From Nocardia macrotermitis (GTDB lineage: Bacteria; Actinomycetota; Actinomycetes; Mycobacteriales; Mycobacteriaceae): a stretch of DNA of 64,000 nt. Positions 9,265 to 17,337 of this stretch are shown here, piece after piece (position 1 is the stretch's first letter; each line of letters opens with the position of its first letter). A program made the position numbers and the translations under genes. Location: positions 62,001 through 126,000 of the forward strand of contig NZ_WEGK01000006.1 in NCBI RefSeq assembly GCF_009604405.1, given 5' to 3'. A model generated the notes under the pieces. It was not told the origin of the DNA, did not search any database, and was given only the letters and a program-made list of their open reading frames with translations.

Positions 9265-9747
9265 ATGCATATCTTTCTTGTCATGGTGGTGGCCGGTGTG
9301 ATCGCGACGGTCGGCGTCGGCGCGATCGGCGGTGCCGGAGCGGGATTCGTCGGACTGCTGATCTGGATCGGTGCGCTGCTGATCCTGGGCCTGGTGCTCA
9401 GCTCCATGGCGAAGCGGCAGGTCAGCGTGCGGCTCGGCGCGCCCGCGGAACTCGTCCTGGAGGCGGTGCTCGACGAATTCAAGACGCTCGGCTGGACACG
9501 GGTGAACGGTCCCGGTGCGTTCAATTTCAAGGCCCGTGGCTTCGGTATGTCGATGAACCTCGGGAAGCCGGTGGTGTCGGTCGATGTCGAACAGCAGGAG
9601 GACGGCAGTACGGGGGTGGATATCTGGCTGTCGACGTGGAATTCGCAGTGGGGCGTGGTGGGATGCTGCGATCGGGTGGTGACCAAGGTGTGGCAGGTGC
9701 AGCGGCGGATGGCGCAGTTGGAGGCCGATACGCGCACCGACGCATAG
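9265..9747 (+). CDS. Small two-helix membrane protein, function unknown
   Basis: 160 residues. Two membrane segments lie near residues 3-22 and 26-45 (glycine/alanine-rich, MVVAGVIATVGVGAIGG then LLIWIGALLILGLVL). A soluble alpha/beta domain of about 110 residues follows, facing the cytoplasm if the hairpin inserts normally. ATG 9265 has CTGGAG upstream. It is divergent from the TPR gene and ends at a perfect bidirectional terminator opposite the kinase gene. I do not recognise the soluble domain. Confidence 0.75.
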   Translation: MHIFLVMVVAGVIATVGVGAIGGAGAGFVGLLIWIGALLILGLVLSSMAKRQVSVRLGAPAELVLEAVLDEFKTLGWTRVNGPGAFNFKARGFGMSMNLGKPVVSVDVEQQEDGSTGVDIWLSTWNSQWGVVGCCDRVVTKVWQVQRRMAQLEADTRTDA

Positions 9748-9759
9748 CAATTCGATGCG

Positions 9760-9802
9760 CGCGTGATCCCCGGGCCGAGTGACTCGGCCCGGGGATCACG
9801 CG
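9760..9802. terminator. Bidirectional terminator, perfect 20-bp stem
   Basis: The arms 9760-9779 and 9783-9802 are exact reverse complements (arm CGCGTGATCCCCGGGCCGAG) with loop TGA. It sits between the convergent membrane-protein and kinase genes, 12 bp past one stop codon and 6 bp from the other. Without a long T-tract it would act as an actinobacterial hairpin-type terminator for both transcripts. Confidence 0.85.
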
Positions 9803-9807
9803 TGGTG

Positions 9808-11481
9808 TCACAGCTTCGCATCTCGACGCAGTTCGGCGAACCACGTCACCTCGTCGGCAGCGCCGAGTTTCTTTCCGTCCAGGCGGGTCCGAACCTTGTT
9901 CAGGTATCCATCGGCGACGGCGTCGTCGGACGCGGCCAGCAGCAGGGCGTGCCGGACGATATGTCCGCGCGCGGCCGGATCCAGGTCGATCGCGCGGTCC
10001 TTCGCCGCGGTGAGGGAGCGGCCGACCATGTCGTGCCAGTTCGCATCGATCATCCGGAATCCGGACCGCTGGCCGTCGTTGCCGAGGTAGGTCAGCAATT
10101 CGCTGTCGTACAGGCCCTGGACCACCGATTCGGCGGCGCGGTTCTCGACCAGGTCGCGCAGGTCCGCAGCGGTCGTCACCGGATGACCGGTGTAGGCCAG
10201 GTCCGCCGACGGGGCCAGTCGCGCGACGAAGTAGGTAACCAATTCATCGGGGCCCCAATCGTTTCCGTGGGTCTTCAACGCCGAATAGGCGTCCCCGGTG
10301 CGTACCTCGGTGGTGAGCCATTCGACGAGTCGCGGCCGACCCTTGCCGGCCAGGGCGCGGGCGGCCGCGTCGGGATGGGCGGCCATCGCTCGGCCGAGTT
10401 CGGTCGCGTCGAAGAACTCGCCGACCCCGGCGATCACGAAGGGTTCGGCCGCCCGCGTTCGCCCGGCGTCCACCGGTGCGGCGTGTACCTGCGGTGATTG
10501 CCCGTCCAGCCAGGCGGTGACCTCGTCGTAGCCCCAGCGGGTGTGGTGATCGTGGGTCAGCAGCCCGGACAGCAGCAGCCGCCAGCGGGCCCGGTGTCCG
10601 GGTGGGAGCGGGGTGTCGTCGAGTGCGTCGAGGGAGATGTCGTTGTCGAACAGCGCGCGGCCGATGACCCGTTCGTCGATGGTGCCGCCGTCGGCGCGGA
10701 CGAAGTAGCGCCGCCCGACCAGCACCCGGTACAGCACCATGCCCAGACTCCACCAGTCTGCGGCGGGTCCCTTGAACAGCACGAGTTCGGGCGCGCCGTA
10801 GGCGGCGGTGCCCAGGCCGAGATTGGTCACCCGGGACCGGTCGCCCATCTCGGCGGCCAACCCGAAATCCGCGAGTACCAGATCGAGTGGTTTCGCCACG
10901 CGGACCAGGATGTTTCCCGGTTTGATATCGCCGTGCACCAGCGTGGAGCCGCCGGTGCCGCCCTGGAGGCCGTGGATGGCTCGGGCCAGCCCGGCCAGGA
11001 TCTCGCGGGCGCGCGCGTTGCCGGGCGGGCCGGGATTCTCCTCGAGTTGTTGCTCCAGGGAACCGAGCGGGCAGTACTCCATCACCTCGTAGTGCACGCC
11101 GTGGTCGGCGTCGCGTTCGAAGACCTCGACGGTGAATTCGCGGTCGAGATTCGCCCGGAACTCCGGCGCACCGAAATCGACGTTGTAGGTCGGCGCGGTC
11201 CGGTAGAGCTTGATCGCCACCTGCGCGCCCGTGTCGGTGTCGCTGCACAGCCACACCGACGCCTCCCCTCCGCGGCCGAGCAGGCGTTCGATGCGATAGT
11301 GCGACTCCAGCCGGGGCGGGAGGCGTTCGAGGTGATACTGCTGCTGTGGCGCGGCGGTGGCGGTCGCGTCGGTGTCAGCGCGATCGGAACTCTCGATCCG
11401 GGTGGGTGGCGCCGCCCCATCCGTTCGGGTCTCCGGCGCCGAACGCGCCGTGGAGGTTTCGATCCGGGTGGGTTCTGCCAT
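9808..11481 (-). CDS. Serine/threonine protein kinase with C-terminal helical domain
   Basis: 557 residues. After a Thr/Ser-rich N-terminal tail (1-60) comes a Hanks-type kinase domain: glycine loop GRGGEAS (69-75), Lys91, catalytic loop HGDIKPGN (183-190), DFG (205-207) and APE-type APELV (230). The catalytic loop is HGD rather than HRD, so activation may not follow the usual RD mode. Residues about 330-557 form a helical domain I do not recognise. No membrane helix follows the kinase, so it is cytosolic. The ATG has a perfect AAGGAG site, placing its start 107 bases inside the PP2C gene. It is the last gene of a seven-gene operon with phosphatase and FHA partners. Confidence 0.93.
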   Translation of the reverse strand: MAEPTRIETSTARSAPETRTDGAAPPTRIESSDRADTDATATAAPQQQYHLERLPPRLESHYRIERLLGRGGEASVWLCSDTDTGAQVAIKLYRTAPTYNVDFGAPEFRANLDREFTVEVFERDADHGVHYEVMEYCPLGSLEQQLEENPGPPGNARAREILAGLARAIHGLQGGTGGSTLVHGDIKPGNILVRVAKPLDLVLADFGLAAEMGDRSRVTNLGLGTAAYGAPELVLFKGPAADWWSLGMVLYRVLVGRRYFVRADGGTIDERVIGRALFDNDISLDALDDTPLPPGHRARWRLLLSGLLTHDHHTRWGYDEVTAWLDGQSPQVHAAPVDAGRTRAAEPFVIAGVGEFFDATELGRAMAAHPDAAARALAGKGRPRLVEWLTTEVRTGDAYSALKTHGNDWGPDELVTYFVARLAPSADLAYTGHPVTTAADLRDLVENRAAESVVQGLYDSELLTYLGNDGQRSGFRMIDANWHDMVGRSLTAAKDRAIDLDPAARGHIVRHALLLAASDDAVADGYLNKVRTRLDGKKLGAADEVTWFAELRRDAKL

Positions 11482-12259
11482 CGTCTTCTCCTTCGTCGGA
11501 AGCGGACCCGGGTCTGTGCGTCACCGGAGCCGCGATCGCCTCGACGCGGACCACCGTGACGTTGTCGCCGCCACCGCCCGCGAAGGCGAGATCCCTGGTG
11601 GCGGTGAGGAATTCGGGTCCGGGGGTGACTGCGAGTCGTTCCAGGTCCGCGGTGTTCGTGTAGTCGGACAGGCCGTCGGTGCACAGCAGTAGGCCGGGGG
11701 CGGGCGGGATCGGGCAGTCGAAATAATCCGGCTCGACACGCGTCCGCACGCCCGCCCCCAGGGCCTGGCGCAGGACGTTCGACCCCGCCCGGCGATGATC
11801 GACGGTCAGTTGGGCCAGGTAGCGGCCCTCGACGCGGTAGCAGCGCGAATCGCCGACGTTGAACACGATCGCCCGGCCGTCGGGGACGACCACCACACCG
11901 ACCATGGTGCAGCCCATCCGGGCCAGCCGGGGATCGGCCGCGCCGAGGTCGTTGATGATGTCCGACGCCTGTTGCAACTGCCGGCCCAACGTGTCCAGGA
12001 TCGCGTCGTTGTCGGTGGCGGTGCCGAAAATCCCTGGTTCGGTGAGGATTTCGCAGGCCAGGCGGGCGGCCTCGCGGCCACCGGCGTGACCGCCGAGGCC
12101 GTCGCACACGACGATCGTGGTCGGCTGCTCGATATCGAACTCCACCGTCATCGGTGCCGGGGCCGGGCCGCTGAACGACCAGCCGTTCCAGCCGACGCTG
12201 TCCTCGTTGACCTCGCGATGCAGGCCGCGATGGGTGAGTGCCTCGATCCGGATCCGCAT
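11375..12259 (-). CDS. PP2C-family (PPM) serine/threonine phosphatase
   Basis: 294 residues. PPM metal-site motifs are visible: NEDS near residue 18, CDGLGGHAGG near 52-61, CTDGLSDY, and GGGGDNVTVV near the end of the domain. It should dephosphorylate targets of the adjacent kinase. Its ATG overlaps the TGA of the FHA gene (TGATG), indicating translational coupling. The last 35 codons, past the catalytic domain, overlap the kinase start region by 107 bases in another frame. Confidence 0.93.
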   Translation of the reverse strand: MRIRIEALTHRGLHREVNEDSVGWNGWSFSGPAPAPMTVEFDIEQPTTIVVCDGLGGHAGGREAARLACEILTEPGIFGTATDNDAILDTLGRQLQQASDIINDLGAADPRLARMGCTMVGVVVVPDGRAIVFNVGDSRCYRVEGRYLAQLTVDHRRAGSNVLRQALGAGVRTRVEPDYFDCPIPPAPGLLLCTDGLSDYTNTADLERLAVTPGPEFLTATRDLAFAGGGGDNVTVVRVEAIAAPVTHRPGSASDEGEDDGRTHPDRNLHGAFGAGDPNGWGGATHPDREFRSR

Positions 12260-12795
12260 CAGCGCCGCCGCAGGATCTCGATCGGGACGTCCGCGGCGAG
12301 GCGCAGACGCTGTCCGGGCCGGACCTCGTGCTCGCGGTGGGTGTCGATGCGGATGTCGTCGACGAATGTTCCGTTGGTGGAATCGGTATCGGTGACGAAC
12401 AGGCGTTCGCCGTCGAAGCGGGCGATCGCGTGTCGGCGTGAGATGTTGGTGTGGGCGCGGAAGGCGGGTTCGACCGGGTAGTCGTCGTCGCGGCCCAGGA
12501 GTAGTCGATCGCCGGGGGCGAGGGTGTGGTGGGTGCCGTTCACCACGAGGTCTATGTGTGTGGTCCGCTTGTCGGGGTCCACTCTGGTTCCCGCGCCGGG
12601 CTGATCGGGTTCGATTGGGCCGGTGTGCCCGCGGCCGGTTGTGGTGCCGTCGTCGGTGTCCCCGGGTGCGGGCGGGGTACCCCGGTTCGCGAGATCGGTC
12701 AGATCCGTGCCACAGTACGGGCATTGCGCGAATTGCGCACTGTCCCAATACTGTTCGCATACGCAGAGAACGGGCTCGCGCATCACATCAGCCAT
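12259..12795 (-). CDS. Zinc-ribbon / FHA-domain protein
   Basis: 178 residues. An N-terminal zinc ribbon is marked by LCVCEQ and CPYCGTDL (two CxC/CxxC pairs within residues 10-32). A linker follows, then a C-terminal FHA domain (about 85-175) with the phosphothreonine-binding residues LLGR, SRRH and STNGTFV. It should dock to phosphothreonine made by the operon kinase. ATG 12795 has GAGG upstream and lies inside the end of the radical SAM gene (13-base overlap). Confidence 0.92.
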   Translation of the reverse strand: MADVMREPVLCVCEQYWDSAQFAQCPYCGTDLTDLANRGTPPAPGDTDDGTTTGRGHTGPIEPDQPGAGTRVDPDKRTTHIDLVVNGTHHTLAPGDRLLLGRDDDYPVEPAFRAHTNISRRHAIARFDGERLFVTDTDSTNGTFVDDIRIDTHREHEVRPGQRLRLAADVPIEILRRR

Positions 12796-13445
12796 GAGGT
12801 CCTCGTCAGGTCGACGCCCCGCTCGGCGAGGTCGTGTTCGAGTCGGCGCAGATCGCCGGGCAGCGGTATGCCGACCATCCAGACGGACCGGTCGTCGACG
12901 TGCAGGGCCAGGCTGCGGCGCTGTTCGCGGTAGCCGTCCTCGAGCGTGGCCTCGGGATAGCGGTCGCGGCCCAGGTCGGTGTGGGTGCGCACGAGCTGGT
13001 TGTCCGAGCCGCGCAATGCGCAGTCGGTGGCACGCGCCGCGATGAACGGTTCGCTCACCAGCACGTCGGTAGAGTCGGCGAGCCAGTCGAACTCCCGGTC
13101 CAGATGTTCGCTCGAACGTCCCGAGTACAGCAGGATGTCGACCGGACGGTCGTATCCCGCGCGCCAATCATCCAGTCCCGCAAGCAATTCACGCAGTGCG
13201 TCGAGCTGGTCGGTGGGTTCGCCGCCGGAGATCGTGATGCCGTCCACGGTGTCGGCGGGCAGGGCACGCACCCAGGCCAGCACGTCCTCGACGCTGCTGC
13301 CGCGCGCCGGATCGAACGGCCAGGTGTCTCGGGAGATGCAGCCGCGGCAGTACACCGTGCAGCCCTGGAACCAGATTCCGGCGCGGCAGCCGAAACCGAG
13401 ATTGTGGATCGGAAAGTGCAAGCGGGACAGCAGAAGTGGGGTCAT
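12783..13445 (-). CDS. Radical SAM activating-enzyme-like protein (NrdG type)
   Basis: 220 residues. The [4Fe-4S] cluster motif is CTVYCRGC (Cys29, Cys33, Cys36; CX3CX2C), followed by the SAM-binding GGEP (74-77). Size and layout match the single-cluster activases of the NrdG/PFL-activase group. There is no ribonucleotide reductase or other glycyl-radical enzyme nearby. The target is therefore likely one of the operon proteins or an unknown peptide. The ATG overlaps the stop of the AAA+ gene by four bases (ATGA). Confidence 0.9.
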   Translation of the reverse strand: MTPLLLSRLHFPIHNLGFGCRAGIWFQGCTVYCRGCISRDTWPFDPARGSSVEDVLAWVRALPADTVDGITISGGEPTDQLDALRELLAGLDDWRAGYDRPVDILLYSGRSSEHLDREFDWLADSTDVLVSEPFIAARATDCALRGSDNQLVRTHTDLGRDRYPEATLEDGYREQRRSLALHVDDRSVWMVGIPLPGDLRRLEHDLAERGVDLTRTSWLM

Positions 13446-15409
13446 GTCAGTACCGCCGTCCAGCCCTCGGGGGATTCGGTGAGGTCGGTCACGGTGGCCG
13501 TGCGGGTGGTCGGCGGGAGTTCGAACAGGGCCCGGGCCAACGGATTCACCAGCAGCGACTCCACCGTGCTCGACACGCCCCGGGCGCCGAAATCCAGTTT
13601 GGTGAACGCCTTTTCGAGCAGTTGGTCGTGCACCTTCTCGGTGACCGACACCTCGATCCCGGTGGTGTCGCGCACCCGGTCGGTCACATTGCCGATGAAT
13701 CGGGGTATCAGCGACCGCGCGGTGTCCTCGCCGATGAAGTCGAACACCACGATGTTGTCGCCGATGCGGTTGAGCAGTTCCGGGCGGCCGATCTCGCGGG
13801 TGAAGTGCTCGCCGACGGCCGCGCGGATCGTGAATTCGACCTGCCGGTAAGCGATTCCGCGCGCGATCACCGGTGCGCGCTCGCCGCGTTCGTCGAGCCG
13901 GTAGACCCCGAGGTTGGAGGTGAACACGATGAGGGTCTCGGTGAAGAACACGGTCGCGCCGGTCCCGTCGGTGAGGCGGCCGTCCTCGAGGATCTGCAGG
14001 AATTTGTCCAGGATGCGCGGATGCGCCTTCTCGATCTCGTCGAACAGCACCAGCTGGAACGGCTTCTGCCGGATGGCGTTGGTCAGCTCGCCGCCGGTGT
14101 CGAATCCGGTGTAACCCGGTGGGGCGCCGATCAATCGGGCCTCGGCGTGTTCGGCGGAGAATTCGCTCATATCGAAGCGGACGAAGGCGTCCTCGCGGCC
14201 GAAGACCAGTTCCGCGATGGATTTGGCCAGTTCGGTCTTGCCGACGCCGGTCGGGCCCGCGAAGAACAGCACGCCCTGCGGCCGGGTCGCGCTGCCGGTG
14301 GTCTGGGCCCCGGTCAGGCCCAGTGCGGACCGGATCAGGATGTCGACCGCCTTGCGGACCGCAGCGGGTTGTCCGAGTACCTTCTCGCCCAGCAGATTCG
14401 GCGCGTTCCGGATGCGTTCGCGCAGATCCGGTGCCTGCCAAGGGTTTCCGGGCACCCCGACGCGGAAGGTGCGCACCGCCTCCTCGATGGACCGCGCCGG
14501 GATCCGCCGATCGATGGCCAGCCGGTTGATCTCCCGGATCGAGCGCAGCGACAACCCGGCGGTGCGCGCCGCGTACCGCTGCACCACCTGGTCGAACTGT
14601 TCGCTGCCGCGTTCGGGTGCGTCGGGCAGGGAGGGGATCAGGGTGCTGGTCAGGGTGATGCGCTGGGACATCTCCGGCTCGGGTATGGAGATCACCCGGG
14701 CGGTCTCGCCGCCGATCAGCCAGTGCGGCAGGTCGTTTCCGCGATCCAGCAGCCAGATCACCGTGTTGTACAGCAGGGCCCGATGCGGGCCCGGCACCTG
14801 CACGCGCGGTGCGGTGGTCATCGCCTTCTCGGCGGTGACCAGCAGCCGGTGCATGGCGGGGTCGGCGAAGTCGCCCTGCGGCGTCAGCCGGGACGCGCCG
14901 TCGATGATCAGGCAGTTCGGACCGCTGGAATGCACTGCCGCGCGCAGCAACTCGGGCAGCCATCCCAACAGTGGGATGCCGCCGTCGCGCGGCTGGGCAT
15001 TGCGGATCAGGGCCGTCGCCATACCCTTACCGTCGAGCGCGGGGCGTGCGCCGTCGACCGAATCGGCGACCACCACCGCGGTATGTCCGGCCGCGGCCAG
15101 CACGGCCAGGAGTGCGTCGACCACGGATACCGTGCGCGGCAGCATATCTCGTGTGAGGGGCGGTGCATCGACCACGGATATGTTGCGCGGCACGGTATTT
15201 CGTGTCGGCGATGCGGCGTCGGCTGTCGACGTGCGGTGTGAGAACGCATCTGGTGTCTCGTCCGTGGCCTGCGGTGTCTGCCGGACCGGCGGCAGCAGGA
15301 CGAGATCTCGGAGGTTGCCGGTGATCAGCAGTTGGGGGTGGGCGGCCAGGGCGACGTCGATCTCGCGCAGCCACTCCGGGAAACGGTCGATCGGTTCGGG
15401 TGTGGTCAT
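13442..15409 (-). CDS. ClpB/ClpA-type AAA+ ATPase
   Basis: 655 residues. The first 330 residues resemble a degenerate AAA module without a Walker A motif (LLITGNLRDLVLL, NCLIIDGAS). The second half is a ClpA/B D2-type module: Walker A GPTGVGKT near 385, Walker B LVLFDEIEKAHP near 447, sensor-1 FTSNLG, and a C-terminal small domain. It should unfold or remodel proteins. No ClpP-binding loop is evident, so disaggregase or remodelling activity is more likely than proteolysis. The start overlaps the coiled-coil gene stop (ATGA). A 17-residue repeat lies near residues 64-97. Confidence 0.9.
   Translation of the reverse strand: MTTPEPIDRFPEWLREIDVALAAHPQLLITGNLRDLVLLPPVRQTPQATDETPDAFSHRTSTADAASPTRNTVPRNISVVDAPPLTRDMLPRTVSVVDALLAVLAAAGHTAVVVADSVDGARPALDGKGMATALIRNAQPRDGGIPLLGWLPELLRAAVHSSGPNCLIIDGASRLTPQGDFADPAMHRLLVTAEKAMTTAPRVQVPGPHRALLYNTVIWLLDRGNDLPHWLIGGETARVISIPEPEMSQRITLTSTLIPSLPDAPERGSEQFDQVVQRYAARTAGLSLRSIREINRLAIDRRIPARSIEEAVRTFRVGVPGNPWQAPDLRERIRNAPNLLGEKVLGQPAAVRKAVDILIRSALGLTGAQTTGSATRPQGVLFFAGPTGVGKTELAKSIAELVFGREDAFVRFDMSEFSAEHAEARLIGAPPGYTGFDTGGELTNAIRQKPFQLVLFDEIEKAHPRILDKFLQILEDGRLTDGTGATVFFTETLIVFTSNLGVYRLDERGERAPVIARGIAYRQVEFTIRAAVGEHFTREIGRPELLNRIGDNIVVFDFIGEDTARSLIPRFIGNVTDRVRDTTGIEVSVTEKVHDQLLEKAFTKLDFGARGVSSTVESLLVNPLARALFELPPTTRTATVTDLTESPEGWTAVLT
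15117..15218. repeat. Two 51-bp imperfect direct repeats inside the AAA+ gene
   Basis: The segment TCGACCACGGATA recurs at 15117 and 15168. The following bases are also similar, giving a 51-bp (17-codon) period. The protein shows two copies of a PTRxxxPRxxSVVDA-like unit. The repeat is in frame and probably an unstructured linker expansion. Confidence 0.7.
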
Positions 15410-16527
15410 GAGGTGCTCCGGTCGATCGTCCGGGGTGCGGCCTTGCGCTTGGTCTGCGCGGCCGGTGTGGTGAGCCGGACTTCCGGGGGCGTGACGCTGC
15501 CCGGCGGGAGTCTGCGGACGCGGCCGGGTTGGATGCCGCGGCGGCGGAGTTCGTCCAGCAGCGGTTCGACCTCGGCGCACAGCGCGGCGTCCGCGTCCCG
15601 GTCCGCCTCGCGGTCGGTCGCCGGGCCGGTCCGCACCGTGTGCAGGTCGATCTCGTCGTCGGAGACCCGGGCGCGGATCGCGTGTGTGCCGGTTCGGTTG
15701 GGGCGCAACACGATCGAATCGGCGGTGTCGAGTTCGACCGGAGCGACGTGGTAGCCGAGTTCGGCCAGCGATTCGGTGACCGCGGACAGTACGAAACGCC
15801 GGTCGCGTTCGGCCCGCGCGGCGACGGTCAGGCGTTCGAGTGTGATGCGGGCGTGCTCGAGTACCGCGGCCGCGTCGCCACCGCCGTCGAGTGCCGCATC
15901 GGCCTGCCGCAGCTGCGCCGAGACGGCCGATGGGTCGTCCAGACCGGCTGCCTCGCAACGTAATTGCTCCAACTCGAGGCGCTGTTCGCGCCGCCGGGCA
16001 CAGCGCCGGTTGGCCGCGCGTGCCCGCGCGTCCAGATCGGCCAGCAGCAGTCGGGTGCGGTGCGGTTCCGCCCGCAGCGCCGCGCTCGCGGCAGCGGTGA
16101 GTTCGGGTGAATCCTCGCTCAGGGAGGCGAGGATTCGGGATACCCGGGCCGGCACGTCGAGGTCGGGGGCCTGCGGACGGGCGACCGGCGCCGAGGCGGC
16201 GGCCTCGCGCCGGGCGAGATCGTCGAGCAGTCCGGACAGGTCGTGCTCGACGCGGCGCGAGCGTTGTCGGACGAGGCGGTTCTCGAGCCGGGATTCGGCG
16301 TCGCGGATCCGCTCCTCGAGCCGGGTGCAGGCGGCCTCGAGCGTTTCGGCGTCCCGCGCGGGCGCGCTCTCCGGCTCAGTCACCAGCAGGTCGGGGCACT
16401 CGAATGCGTTGCAGCGCAACGAATGCGCCCGCGAACGTCCGAGCAGTCGCCGCCAGCGCCGCTGCGCGTCCTCGAGGCGTTCGCGGGCCGAGGTGATGCG
16501 GTAGGCGACCGCGGTCGGCCCGCTCAT
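15406..16527 (-). CDS. Coiled-coil protein, function unknown
   Basis: 373 residues, strongly helical, with long Arg/Glu/Ala-rich stretches of heptad character (about residues 10-40, 70-110 and 160-200). A small C-terminal alpha/beta segment holds strands such as HVAPVELDTADSIVLRP. No catalytic motif is seen. Its ATG overlaps the stop of the membrane protein gene by four bases and its stop overlaps the AAA+ start by four bases, so it is an obligate operon member. It is probably a scaffold or adaptor for the AAA+ protein. Confidence 0.85.
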   Translation of the reverse strand: MSGPTAVAYRITSARERLEDAQRRWRRLLGRSRAHSLRCNAFECPDLLVTEPESAPARDAETLEAACTRLEERIRDAESRLENRLVRQRSRRVEHDLSGLLDDLARREAAASAPVARPQAPDLDVPARVSRILASLSEDSPELTAAASAALRAEPHRTRLLLADLDARARAANRRCARRREQRLELEQLRCEAAGLDDPSAVSAQLRQADAALDGGGDAAAVLEHARITLERLTVAARAERDRRFVLSAVTESLAELGYHVAPVELDTADSIVLRPNRTGTHAIRARVSDDEIDLHTVRTGPATDREADRDADAALCAEVEPLLDELRRRGIQPGRVRRLPPGSVTPPEVRLTTPAAQTKRKAAPRTIDRSTS

Positions 16528-17150
16528 CGCGGTTCTGCCAGCTGCTCCGACGCCGCGAGGGTGCGGAGGTAGAACCCGTACGCGGCGTGTGCCAGGACCG
16601 CGAACAGCGGCCCCCAGCACCAGCTCATTCCCGATCCGGAGCCGGAGAACGCCTGCACGACCAGGATGAAGGTGCCGATCGCGAAACCACCGATCGCCGG
16701 TGTGGAGACGACCTCCTTGTCCCGCGGATACGGCAGCAGCAGCGCCAGCACGGTGAGTGCCGCGATCATGCCGATGATCAGTTCGGCGCTGAGTACGTAC
16801 AGCGTGCCGGGCCCGCTGCCCGCAGTGTCGCCGGTGTCGCCGTGCAGGAAGATCGCCGAGGTGACCTTGTCGTCGGCCGCCGCCAGGAACGATCCGACGA
16901 CCGGGGTCAGCAGCCAGACCGGGATGGAGATCAGCAGCAGACCGGTCGCCTGCCGCCGGATCCGGCGGAGGCGGTCCCGGCGTTCGCGACGGTGGCGGAT
17001 CTCGGCCTGCTCCTGGGCCTGTCGCTCGCGCTCGTCCGCCTCGGCCTGCCGGGCCTGGGCCTCGGCGCGCGCCTGTACCGCGAGTTGTTGTGCCTGCGTT
17101 GCGGTCGCGTCGACCAACAATGCCAGTGCCATGTCATGGCTCGATCGCAT
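16524..17150 (-). CDS. Four-helix membrane protein with charged N-terminal helix
   Basis: 208 residues. Residues about 20-70 form a long Arg/Glu/Gln/Ala helix. Four hydrophobic segments then follow, starting at TGLLLISIPVWLL, YVLSAELIIGMIA, IGGFAIGTFILVV and WGPLFAVLAHAAY. It is first in the seven-gene operon and could anchor the cassette to the membrane. ATG 17150 is the first start; ATG 17137 is an alternative. Neither has a strong ribosome site. Confidence 0.8.
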   Translation of the reverse strand: MRSSHDMALALLVDATATQAQQLAVQARAEAQARQAEADERERQAQEQAEIRHRRERRDRLRRIRRQATGLLLISIPVWLLTPVVGSFLAAADDKVTSAIFLHGDTGDTAGSGPGTLYVLSAELIIGMIAALTVLALLLPYPRDKEVVSTPAIGGFAIGTFILVVQAFSGSGSGMSWCWGPLFAVLAHAAYGFYLRTLAASEQLAEPR

Positions 17151-17337
17151 CAGCCCACGATGGCACGGCCGGTGCGGGCTGTCTGTCGGCCGAACACCCG
17201 ACATCCGCTGTGCCGCTTGACCGTACCTGTCGGCTGTTCGAATGAACTTCGGGCCGAAGGGATTCCGCGCACGATGCGGATCGGGTGAGAATGCGCGGGA
17301 CAGTTGTCGTCGCCGAGATGTCAGGACGGTGGAGCGG

